Assembly: GCA_004557855.1 (NCBI GenBank) | Contig: SFFJ01000037.1 | Span: 1 to 7,565 of the forward strand | Source of the DNA: Oscillospiraceae bacterium | Lineage (GTDB): Bacteria; Bacillota; Clostridia; Oscillospirales; Ruminococcaceae | DNA length: 7,565 nt | Direction of reading: 5' to 3' | In this document: positions 1-5,945 of the stretch, piece by piece | How positions within the stretch are numbered: position 1 is the first letter of the stretch | Layout: each line of letters begins with the position of its first letter | Made by a program: the position numbers and the translations under genes | The notes under the pieces: generated by a model | Database searches by the model: none | Told to the model about the DNA's origin: nothing | Seen by the model: the letters and a program-made list of their open reading frames with translations, nothing else

Positions 1-17
1 GGGCGGGCGTTCCGGTG

Positions 18-88
18 CGTCGGGGTCTTGGGGTTTACCCCAAGTCGCTTTTGGGCACTTTTGGCGAGTCAAAAGTGCCACCCCGGCG
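18..88. repeat. Branched palindromic intergenic element (three-way junction)
   Basis: Three nested inverted repeats fit together without gaps. The outer stem pairs 18-26 (CGTCGGGGT) with 80-88 (ACCCCGGCG), with one T20/G86 wobble. Inside it are a perfect 7-bp hairpin (27-33 with 38-44, loop TTTA) and a perfect 10-bp hairpin (54-63 with 70-79, loop GCGAGT), separated by a 9-nt linker (45-53). The wobble would pair as G-U only in + strand RNA. No T tract follows on either strand, so it is not a standard terminator. It resembles dispersed palindromic repeats of gut Clostridia, but family membership is not established here. Confidence 0.7.
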
Positions 89-124
89 GTAGCCGTACAG
101 ATTATAACCTTGTAAAATGCTCTC

Positions 125-188
125 TCCGCCGATAGGCGAGAAGAAACCATGTCATGTCCATCCGCCGATAGGCGAAAAGGAAACTATG
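125..188. repeat. Two tandem copies of a ~36-bp repeat
   Basis: Copies begin at 125 and 161, a period of 36 bp. Both start with TCCGCCGATAGGCGA and remain alike, allowing a few substitutions and one 1-base insertion, through an ATG at 149-151 and 186-188. Each carries a small inverted repeat, CGCC-GATA-GGCG. The second halves of the units diverge. No gene is supported here. It may be a short variable-number tandem repeat or the remnant of a longer array. Confidence 0.75.
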
Positions 189-229
189 CTCTGCCCCCGC
201 CCCCATGGGCTTATTATTCGCAAAAGGCA

Positions 230-243
230 CGAACAAATTTTCG
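230..243. promoter_or_regulatory. LexA-like SOS operator upstream of recA
   Basis: The sequence CGAACAAATTTTCG matches the Gram-positive LexA/DinR palindrome (CGAAC, four bases, GTTCG) at every half-site position except one, T instead of G at 239. Its inner four bases fit the RNRY preference. It ends 8 bp before the recA -35 element. Known biology of recA in Firmicutes (LexA repression, SOS induction) supports the call. Binding itself is inferred. Confidence 0.65.
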
Positions 244-251
244 CATCCCTC

Positions 252-280
252 TTGCATTCCCCCGAAAAATCGTGTACAAT
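252..280 (+). promoter_or_regulatory. recA promoter (sigma-A type)
   Basis: A weak -35 (TTGCAT, 252-257) and a good -10 (TACAAT, 275-280) are separated by exactly 17 bp. Transcription would start near 285-288, giving a leader of about 30 nt that contains the GGGAGG ribosome binding site at 303-308. The poor -35 and the operator just upstream fit a regulated promoter. Confidence 0.65.
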
Positions 281-315
281 GGAAGGCAGAAAAAGAATGA
301 TCGGGAGGATACAGC

Positions 316-1413
316 ATGGCCATCGAGAAAAAAGCAAAAGACGCAGCCCCCGCCCCCGGCGATAAGCAGAAGGCACTGGAAACCGCCATCAGTCAAATCG
401 AAAAGCAGTTTGGCAAAGGGGCGGTGATGCGCCTCGGCCAGAACGCCACCATGAACGTCGAAGCCATCCCCACCGGCTCCCTTTCGCTGGATATGGCGCT
501 CGGCATCGGCGGCCTGCCCCGCGGCAGAATCGTAGAGATCTACGGGCCGGAATCCAGTGGTAAAACCACCGTGGCGCTGCATGTCGTCGCCGAAGCCCAG
601 AAACGGGGCGGCTCTGCGGTTTTCATCGATGTGGAGCACGCTTTGGACCCCGTCTATGCCAAAAATCTCGGCGTGGATATCGATGAGCTGCTGGTCTCCC
701 AGCCCGATACCGGAGAGCAGGCACTGGAGATCTGCGAAGCGCTGGTTCGCTCCGGTGCGGTGGATGTGGTGGTCGTGGACTCGGTCGCCGCTATGGTCAC
801 CAAGGCCGAAATCGAGGGCGAAATGGGGGATACCCATGTCGGCCTGCAGGCCAGATTGATGAGCCAGGCCCTCCGCAAGCTGACCGGCGCCATCGGCAAA
901 AGCAACGCCATCGTCATCTTCATCAACCAGCTTCGTGAGAAGATCGGCGTGATGTACGGCAATCCCGAAACCACCCCCGGCGGCCGTGCCCTCAAGTTCT
1001 ATTCCTCCGTCCGGCTGGATGTCCGCCGCACCGAGCAGCTCAAAGCCGGCGGCGAGGTCATCGGCAACCGTGTGCGGGTAAAGGTGGTTAAAAATAAGGT
1101 CGCCCCGCCCTTCAAGGAGGCCGAATTTGATATCATGTACGGCCAGGGCGTTTCCCGCCTCGGCGAAATTCTCGATCTCGGCAGCAAGCTGGATATCGTG
1201 CAGAAATCCGGTGCGTGGTTCAATTACGGCGATGTCCGTCTGGGGCAGGGCCGTGATAATGCCAAGGAATACCTGCGGCAGAACCCCGAGCTTGCCGAGG
1301 AGATTGCCGCCAAGGTGATGGAAAATGCCGATAAGCTGATGGGCCGTACCGCTGCCGCCGCCCCCAAAAAGCTGGGCCAGGTGAACCTGACCGCCGAGGT
1401 GGACGACGAATAA
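316..1413 (+). CDS. recA: Recombinase RecA
   Basis: RecA is the DNA-dependent ATPase that forms filaments on single-stranded DNA, carries out strand exchange in homologous recombination and triggers LexA self-cleavage. The 365-residue product is full length for the family. Visible signatures are Walker A GPESSGKT (77-84), the catalytic glutamate E107 in FIDVEHALDP, Walker B VVVVD (151-155), the DNA-binding loop 2 region FINQLREKIG through NPETTPGG (202-223) and an acidic tail ending EVDDE. The ATG is set by GGGAGG seven bases upstream. Two positions differ from the form I usually recall: V106 where alanine is common, and T162 in MVTKAEIEG where proline is common. Neither is a catalytic residue. 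The gene is a single transcription unit with its own promoter, LexA-like box and terminator. Identification is certain. Confidence 0.99.
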   Translation: MAIEKKAKDAAPAPGDKQKALETAISQIEKQFGKGAVMRLGQNATMNVEAIPTGSLSLDMALGIGGLPRGRIVEIYGPESSGKTTVALHVVAEAQKRGGSAVFIDVEHALDPVYAKNLGVDIDELLVSQPDTGEQALEICEALVRSGAVDVVVVDSVAAMVTKAEIEGEMGDTHVGLQARLMSQALRKLTGAIGKSNAIVIFINQLREKIGVMYGNPETTPGGRALKFYSSVRLDVRRTEQLKAGGEVIGNRVRVKVVKNKVAPPFKEAEFDIMYGQGVSRLGEILDLGSKLDIVQKSGAWFNYGDVRLGQGRDNAKEYLRQNPELAEEIAAKVMENADKLMGRTAAAAPKKLGQVNLTAEVDDE

Positions 1414-1486
1414 CCCCACCAAGTGGAACACTGCCTGCCGCCACCCCGAAGGCCGGCTGCGGGCTGCCCGCAAAACTGAATTCCCG

Positions 1487-1520
1487 CCTCCCGGTGCCGT
1501 GCGTGCCCGGGAGGTCTTTT
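1487..1520 (+). terminator. Intrinsic terminator of recA
   Basis: A perfect 8-bp stem, CCTCCCGG (1487-1494) with CCGGGAGG (1507-1514), closes a 12-nt loop and is followed directly by TCTTTT (1515-1520). It lies 73 bp after the recA stop. It separates recA from recX, which has its own promoter. Confidence 0.8.
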
Positions 1521-1566
1521 GCTCGAAAAATGAAACTGCGGCACGGGGGAGAAGCCGGCAGCGGCA

Positions 1567-1655
1567 GGGGCGCCCGCAGGGCGTTCCGGCTCCGCCGGAA
1601 CCGGCGGCCTCCGGCCGCCGAGCCCGCCTGCGGCGGGCTGCCCTGCGGGCGCCCC
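1567..1655. repeat. Perfect cloverleaf palindromic element, 89 bp
   Basis: The outer arms, GGGGCGCCCGCAGGGC (1567-1582) and its exact complement (1640-1655), enclose three contiguous perfect 8-bp hairpins with 3-nt loops: 1583-1601 (loop TCC), 1602-1620 (loop TCC) and 1621-1639 (loop TGC). No base at the four-way junction is unpaired. Each outer arm is also a small triloop palindrome (CGCCC-GCA-GGGCG at 1571-1583; GCCC-TGC-GGGC at 1640-1650), so the same DNA can fold as a row of five hairpins. No T tract follows on either strand and no credible coding frame crosses it. It is probably a dispersed intergenic repeat or non-autonomous mobile unit. Function is unknown. Confidence 0.85.
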
Positions 1656-1694
1656 GTCGGGAGGGAAAGCCCCGGATTTTATGCGAAATATACA

Positions 1695-1723
1695 TTGTCA
1701 CCCGGACGGGATTATGATATACT
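1695..1723 (+). promoter_or_regulatory. Strong promoter of the recX-rimO-pgsA-cysS-guaA group
   Basis: The -35 TTGTCA (1695-1700, five of six consensus bases) and -10 TATACT (1718-1723) are 17 bp apart. TGA directly before the -10 (1715-1717) makes it an extended -10. Transcription would start near 1730, leaving a leader of about 20 nt before recX. No LexA box lies near it, so recX does not appear to share recA's SOS control. Confidence 0.8.
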
Positions 1724-1750
1724 AAACTATTAGCAAAGGGGGCGCAGGCG

Positions 1751-2581
1751 ATGCGGATCACCGGGATAGAAACCACCAAAAGGGGCCGCTATGCCCTGAT
1801 GGTGGACGGCGAATTTGCCTTTTCGGTGCATAGGGACAGCTTCCTGCTGAACCGGTGGCTGCAAAAGGACGCCGAGGTAACCCCCGGGCAGCTGGAGCAG
1901 CTGCGGCGGGAGGATGAATTCCGCAGCGCCAGGGAACAGGCCATGGACTGCCTGACAGCGGCGGAGCAGACCGGCGGGATGCTGCGGCAAAAGCTGCTGC
2001 GCCGCTACGGCGAGGAGGCAGCGGAGGCTGCGGTCCTGCGGATGGAGGAGCTGGGGCTCATCAATGACAGGGAGTACAGCCGGCGGTTTGCGGCGGATGC
2101 GGTGAATCTGCGAGGCTGGCCCCGGCGGCGCATTGCGGCGGAGCTGCAAAAAAAGGGCGTGGGCGAGGACGTCATCGCCGAAGCGCTGGCCGATGTGACC
2201 GAGGAAACCGAGATTGAGACAGCCTGCCGCCTGCTGGAAAAGCAGTACCGGGAAAAGCTGCGGGACCGTCGGGAACGGGAAAAGGCCAAGGCCGCATTGC
2301 AGCGGCGGGGCTTCGGGTACGAGGTCATCCGGGCGGCAGCGGCGCAGGTGCTGGAAAAGCTGCCGCAGGCACAGCCGGAGGCCGAGGAGCCGCCGGAGTG
2401 GGAGGACAGAACCGAAGAGCTGCTCACCCTCATCCGGAAGAAGTACCGCAAAAACCTGACCGACCGCCCCGGCATTGAAAAGACGACAGCGGCATTATAC
2501 CGGCGGGGCTACCCGCTGGATGAGATAAGGACAGCGATGAAAATGATACTGGAGCAGGAGGAAAACGGCTGTGACGATTAA
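1751..2581 (+). CDS. recX: Regulatory protein RecX
   Basis: RecX binds RecA filaments and modulates their growth and activity in the cytoplasm. The 276-residue product is of the long Firmicute type; Escherichia coli RecX is about 166 residues. The family's helical repeats are visible, with LINDREYSRRFAAD at 103-116 and the repeat ends KKGVGEDVI (134-142), RRGFGYEVI (185-193) and RRGYPLDEI (251-259). Residues 164-196 and 230-262 align without gaps with 17 of 33 identities, so the last module looks like a duplication, joined by an acidic proline-bearing linker (about 205-220). The ATG has AAAGGGGG (1735-1742) eight bases upstream. It is the first gene after the extended -10 promoter and overlaps rimO by 11 bp. 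Position after recA agrees with the assignment. Confidence 0.93.
   Translation: MRITGIETTKRGRYALMVDGEFAFSVHRDSFLLNRWLQKDAEVTPGQLEQLRREDEFRSAREQAMDCLTAAEQTGGMLRQKLLRRYGEEAAEAAVLRMEELGLINDREYSRRFAADAVNLRGWPRRRIAAELQKKGVGEDVIAEALADVTEETEIETACRLLEKQYREKLRDRREREKAKAALQRRGFGYEVIRAAAAQVLEKLPQAQPEAEEPPEWEDRTEELLTLIRKKYRKNLTDRPGIEKTTAALYRRGYPLDEIRTAMKMILEQEENGCDD
2556..2561 (+). promoter_or_regulatory. Ribosome binding site fixing the GTG start of rimO
   Basis: AGGAGG lies inside the end of recX, nine bases before the GTG at 2571. The next in-frame ATG (2589) has no comparable site and would remove the first beta strand of the protein, so GTG is the better start. The 11-bp overlap suggests translational coupling with recX. 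Confidence 0.8.
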
Positions 2582-3905
2582 AGTGGGAATGATCTCGCTG
2601 GGGTGCAGCAAAAACCAGGTGGATGCCGAGCGCCTGCTGGCGAAGCTGGCCAAGGAGGGCTTTGCGATCTGCAATGACATGACCGAATGCGATGCGGTCA
2701 TCGTCAATACCTGCGGGTTCATCGAGGACGCCAAAAAGGAGTCCATCGATACGATACTGGAATGCTGCGCCGCCAAGGGCGAGGGGAACCTCAAGTGTGT
2801 GGCGGTCACCGGCTGCCTGGCGGAGCGCTACCGCGAGGAGCTGGCCCGGGAGATCCCCGAAGCGGATGTGGTACTGGGCATCGGCAGCAATGAAAAAATC
2901 GCGGAAGCCATCACAAAAGCAGTAAAGGGCGAACACTTTACGGCCTACGGCGAGAAGGAGTCCCTTTCGATGGAGGGGGAACGGATGCTGGCCAATGAGC
3001 CGTGGTTTGCCTATGTAAAGGTGGCGGAGGGCTGCGACAACCGGTGCAGCTACTGCGCCATCCCGCTCATCCGGGGACGCTTCCGCAGCAGGCCCATGGA
3101 AAATGTGGTGGAGGAGTGCAAAGCCCTTGCCGCCCGCGGCGTCACCGAGATCAATCTTGTGGCGCAGGATACCACCCGTTACGGCGAGGACCTTTACGGG
3201 GAAAGCCGCCTGCCGGAGCTCATCGATGCGGTGTGTGAGATCGATGGGGTCCATTGGGTGCGGGTGCTGTACTGCTACCCCGACCGCGTCACCGACCGGC
3301 TCATCGAAACCATTGCGCGGCAGCCCAAGGCGGTGCATTACTTTGATATCCCGGTGCAGCACGCCAGCGGCCATGTGCTGCGGGATATGAACCGCCGGGG
3401 GGATAAGGAAAGCATCCTGGAGCTGTGCCGCAAAATAAGAGAAAAAATCCCGGATGTGGTGCTGCGTACCACCCTCATCGCCGGGTTCCCCACCGAAACC
3501 GAGGAGGACTTTGCAAAGCTGTGCGAATTGGTGCAGGAGGCACGGTTTGACCGGCTGGGCTGCTTTGCGTACAGCCAGGAGGAGGACACCCCCGCCGGCG
3601 AGCTGGAGCAGCTTCCCGAGGAGCTGCGGCAGCGCCGGGCGGAGATCATCATGGAGCTGCAGATGAGCGCCGCCTTTGACTTTGCCGACCGCTGCATCGG
3701 CCGCACGCTGGAGGTGCTGGCGGAGGGCTGCGAGGATGGCCAATACTACGGCCGCAGCTATATGGATGCCCCCGATATCGATACCAAGGTGTATTTTACC
3801 AGTGAAAATGAAATAGAGCCCGGCAGCTATCTGCCGGTACTGATCACCGATACCTGCGACTATGACCTCATCGGCATAGCGCAACCAAAGGAGGAAGCAA
3901 AATGA
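2571..3905 (+). CDS. rimO: Ribosomal protein S12 methylthiotransferase RimO
   Basis: RimO is a radical SAM enzyme with two iron-sulfur clusters that adds a methylthio group to a conserved aspartate of ribosomal protein S12. The 444-residue product has the three domains in order. The N-terminal methylthiotransferase domain has cluster cysteines C12 (LGCSKN), C48 (NTCGFIEDAK) and C82 (TGCLAERY). The radical SAM core has C155, C159 and C162 in EGCDNRCSYCAIP. A C-terminal TRAM domain starts at about residue 375. GRSYMDAPDID in the TRAM region and CGFIEDAKKESID in the first domain are typical of RimO rather than of the tRNA enzymes MiaB and MtaB. It starts with GTG inside recX and ends in an ATGA overlap with pgsA. 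Its linkage to pgsA is widespread in Firmicutes. Confidence 0.96.
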   Translation: MTIKVGMISLGCSKNQVDAERLLAKLAKEGFAICNDMTECDAVIVNTCGFIEDAKKESIDTILECCAAKGEGNLKCVAVTGCLAERYREELAREIPEADVVLGIGSNEKIAEAITKAVKGEHFTAYGEKESLSMEGERMLANEPWFAYVKVAEGCDNRCSYCAIPLIRGRFRSRPMENVVEECKALAARGVTEINLVAQDTTRYGEDLYGESRLPELIDAVCEIDGVHWVRVLYCYPDRVTDRLIETIARQPKAVHYFDIPVQHASGHVLRDMNRRGDKESILELCRKIREKIPDVVLRTTLIAGFPTETEEDFAKLCELVQEARFDRLGCFAYSQEEDTPAGELEQLPEELRQRRAEIIMELQMSAAFDFADRCIGRTLEVLAEGCEDGQYYGRSYMDAPDIDTKVYFTSENEIEPGSYLPVLITDTCDYDLIGIAQPKEEAK

Positions 3906-4450
3906 ATTTACCCAACAAACTGACCATGCTTCGCATCATTCTCATCCCGGTATTTCTGGTGCTGGTGCTGGTGGATCGCATCCCGATGCATTACCTGTGG
4001 TCGCTCATCGTCTTTTTGGCGGCCTGCATCACCGATACGCTGGACGGCAATATTGCCCGCAAGAGAAACCTCGTCACCGACTTCGGCAAGCTGATGGACC
4101 CCCTGGCCGATAAGCTGCTGGTGATGAGCGCCCTCGTTGCCTTTATCCCGGTGGCCGGTGTGCCGGTGTGGGTGGTCGTGGTCATCCTCGGCCGGGAATT
4201 CATGGTGACCAGTCTGCGGCTCATCGCGGCCGGAAAAGGGGTGGTCATTGCCGCCGATAAGTGGGGTAAGGTCAAGACCATCAGCCAGATGGTGTGGCTC
4301 AACTACACCCTGCTGATGCTGTGGCTGTTCCCCGAGGCGGGCTGGGCGCAGATCCTCTTTGTGGTGCTGATGGGCATCGTGGTAGCGACAACGGTACTTT
4401 CCGGCGCCAACTATATGCTGAAAAACAAGGCGCTTTACAGCGACCGGTAA
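3902..4450 (+). CDS. pgsA: CDP-diacylglycerol-glycerol-3-phosphate 3-phosphatidyltransferase
   Basis: This membrane enzyme transfers a phosphatidyl group from CDP-diacylglycerol to glycerol-3-phosphate, the committed step to phosphatidylglycerol and cardiolipin. The 182-residue product carries the complete CDP-alcohol phosphotransferase motif: D45, D48-G49, A52-R53, G62, D66 and D70, with the family's exact spacing. REFMVTSLR and KGVVIAADKWGKVKT further on are typical of PgsA. Hydrophobic stretches at about 8-25, 31-45, 72-105 and 125-170 fit a multi-pass membrane protein. The ATG overlaps the rimO stop as ATGA and is preceded by AAAGGAGG (3887-3894) at seven bases. Codon 3 is TTA, a leucine codon otherwise almost absent from the larger neighbouring genes. 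Confidence 0.96.
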   Translation: MNLPNKLTMLRIILIPVFLVLVLVDRIPMHYLWSLIVFLAACITDTLDGNIARKRNLVTDFGKLMDPLADKLLVMSALVAFIPVAGVPVWVVVVILGREFMVTSLRLIAAGKGVVIAADKWGKVKTISQMVWLNYTLLMLWLFPEAGWAQILFVVLMGIVVATTVLSGANYMLKNKALYSDR

Positions 4451-4462
4451 GGGTCGATTTTT
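4441..4462 (+). terminator. Weak hairpin plus T run at the pgsA stop
   Basis: A 5-bp stem, CGACC (4441-4445) with GGTCG (4452-4456), spans the pgsA stop codon and is followed by ATTTTT. The stem is short, so it could at most act as a partial terminator or attenuator between pgsA and cysS. No separate cysS promoter is evident in the 30-bp gap. Confidence 0.35.
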
Positions 4463-4480
4463 AATACGAGGAGTAATATT

Positions 4481-5899
4481 ATGCAGTTATATAACAGCTT
4501 GAGCCACAAAAAAGAGGAATTTGTGCCCAACCACCCCGGTTTGGTGAAGATGTATACCTGCGGCCCCACGGTGTATCACTTTGCCCATATCGGCAATCTG
4601 CGTACCTACATCATGGAGGACGTGCTGGAAAAATACCTGCGGTACAGCGGCTACCGGGTGAAGCGGGTCATGAATATCACCGATGTGGGGCACCTTTCCA
4701 GCGATGCCGATACCGGCGAGGATAAGATGCTGAAGGGCGCAAAGCGGGAGCATAAAACGGTGATGGAGATCGCAAAATACTACACCGACGCCTTTTTTGA
4801 GGACTGCCGCAAGCTGAATATCAAAACCCCCGACGTGGTGGAGCCTGCCACCGCCTGCATCCCGGAATTCATCAAGCTGGTGGAGGGGCTGCTGGAAAAG
4901 GGCTACGCCTATGTGGCCGGCGGGAATGTCTATTTTGATACCTCCCGGCTGGAAAAGTACTATGTCTTTAACGACCACAAGGAGGACGACCTTGCCGTCG
5001 GCGTCCGGGAGGGCGTGGAGGAGGACCAGAATAAGCGCAATAAGGCGGACTTCGTGCTGTGGTTCACCAAAAGCAAATTCGAGGATCAGGAGCTCAAGTG
5101 GGACTCCCCGTGGGGGATGGGCTACCCCGGCTGGCACATCGAGTGCAGCGGCATTTCGATGAAGCATCTCGGGGAGGATCTCGACATCCATTGCGGCGGC
5201 ATCGATAATGCCTTCCCGCACCATACCAATGAGATCGCGCAAAGCGAAGCTTATCTGGGCCACAAGTGGTGCAATTACTGGTTCCATGTGCTGCACCTCA
5301 ATACCAATACCGGCAAGATGAGCAAAAGCAAGGGCGAATTCTTGACCGTTTCGCTGCTGGAGCAAAAGGGCTACCGCCCGCTGGCCTACCGATTCTTCTG
5401 CCTGCAAAGCCACTACCGCAAGGCGCTGGTGTTCAGCTTTGATAACCTGGATAACGCCGAGCAGGCCTATGATAAGCTGGTGGCACGGGTGGCGGCGCTG
5501 CGCCCCGATGAGCAGGATGCCATCGATGAGGAGGCGGCGGCCGCACTGCGCAAGGAATTTACCGACGCCTTGGATAACGACCTCAATACCTCGCTGGCGA
5601 TAACGGCGGTGTATGACGTCCTGAAGGCCAAGGTGAACGATAAGACCAAGGCCATGCTGCTGCGGGAATTTGAGACGGTGCTGGGGCTGGGGCTCTTTGA
5701 GGAGGCGGCGAAGGCCGCCGGGAAAAAGCCCGCCGAGGCGGGGGAGAGCGACCCCGAGATCGATGCATTGATCGCCGAGCGGCAGGCTGCCCGCAAGAAT
5801 AAGGACTTTGCTACGGCGGACCGCATCCGGGATGAGCTGGCGGCACGGGGTATCGTGCTGACCGACACCCCCGAAGGGGTCAAGTGGCACCGGGCATAA
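4481..5899 (+). CDS. cysS: Cysteine-tRNA ligase
   Basis: CysRS is the class I cytoplasmic synthetase that activates cysteine with ATP and charges tRNA-Cys. The 472-residue product has normal length. It shows the zinc ligand C27 in YTCGPTVY, the HIGN signature (36-39), C222 in WHIECS, H247/H248 and E251 in FPHHTNE (the other zinc ligands), and KMSKS (279-283). The helical tRNA-binding domain follows, ending in the family's ARKNKDFATADRIRDELAARGI region. KMSKS is followed by KGEFLTV rather than the LGN of many homologues, a variant I associate with Firmicutes. GAGGAG (4468-4473) lies seven bases before the ATG, and codon 3 is TTA. It probably belongs to the recX-led operon. I see no T-box leader, which controls many Firmicute synthetase genes; the 30-bp gap is too short for one. 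Confidence 0.98.
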   Translation: MQLYNSLSHKKEEFVPNHPGLVKMYTCGPTVYHFAHIGNLRTYIMEDVLEKYLRYSGYRVKRVMNITDVGHLSSDADTGEDKMLKGAKREHKTVMEIAKYYTDAFFEDCRKLNIKTPDVVEPATACIPEFIKLVEGLLEKGYAYVAGGNVYFDTSRLEKYYVFNDHKEDDLAVGVREGVEEDQNKRNKADFVLWFTKSKFEDQELKWDSPWGMGYPGWHIECSGISMKHLGEDLDIHCGGIDNAFPHHTNEIAQSEAYLGHKWCNYWFHVLHLNTNTGKMSKSKGEFLTVSLLEQKGYRPLAYRFFCLQSHYRKALVFSFDNLDNAEQAYDKLVARVAALRPDEQDAIDEEAAAALRKEFTDALDNDLNTSLAITAVYDVLKAKVNDKTKAMLLREFETVLGLGLFEEAAKAAGKKPAEAGESDPEIDALIAERQAARKNKDFATADRIRDELAARGIVLTDTPEGVKWHRA

Positions 5900-5945
5900 A
5901 CGGAAATAACAGGGCCGAAGGGCCGGATAACAGACGAGGTGGAAC

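Noticed and set aside
18..88. Known riboswitch or tRNA-like RNA
   Set aside because: No conserved aptamer or tRNA features are recognisable, and it is over 200 bp from recA with a promoter in between.
125..188. CRISPR array
   Set aside because: Only two imperfect units, the spacer-like part is about 10 bp, and no cas genes are present.
117..365. 82-codon open frame upstream of and into recA
   Set aside because: It overlaps the tandem repeat, LexA-like box, promoter and start of recA in another frame; not a credible gene.
1458..1472. Hairpin TGCGGG-CTG-CCCGCA after recA as a terminator
   Set aside because: No T tract follows; the better terminator is at 1487-1520.
1684..1697. LexA box before recX
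   Set aside because: CGAAATATACATTG matches only one half-site; the other half lacks the GTTC core.
1494..1733. 79-codon open frame on the plus strand between recA and recX
   Set aside because: It runs through the terminator, the cloverleaf repeat and the recX promoter. Its arginine- and glycine-rich translation reflects the repeat, and it lacks a ribosome binding site.
214..1779. 521-codon open frame on the minus strand over recA
   Set aside because: It is exactly codon-aligned antisense to recA and open only because recA lacks TTA, CTA and TCA codons. It has no family resemblance.
2430..3884. 484-codon open frame on the minus strand over rimO
   Set aside because: Codon-aligned antisense shadow of rimO caused by codon bias.
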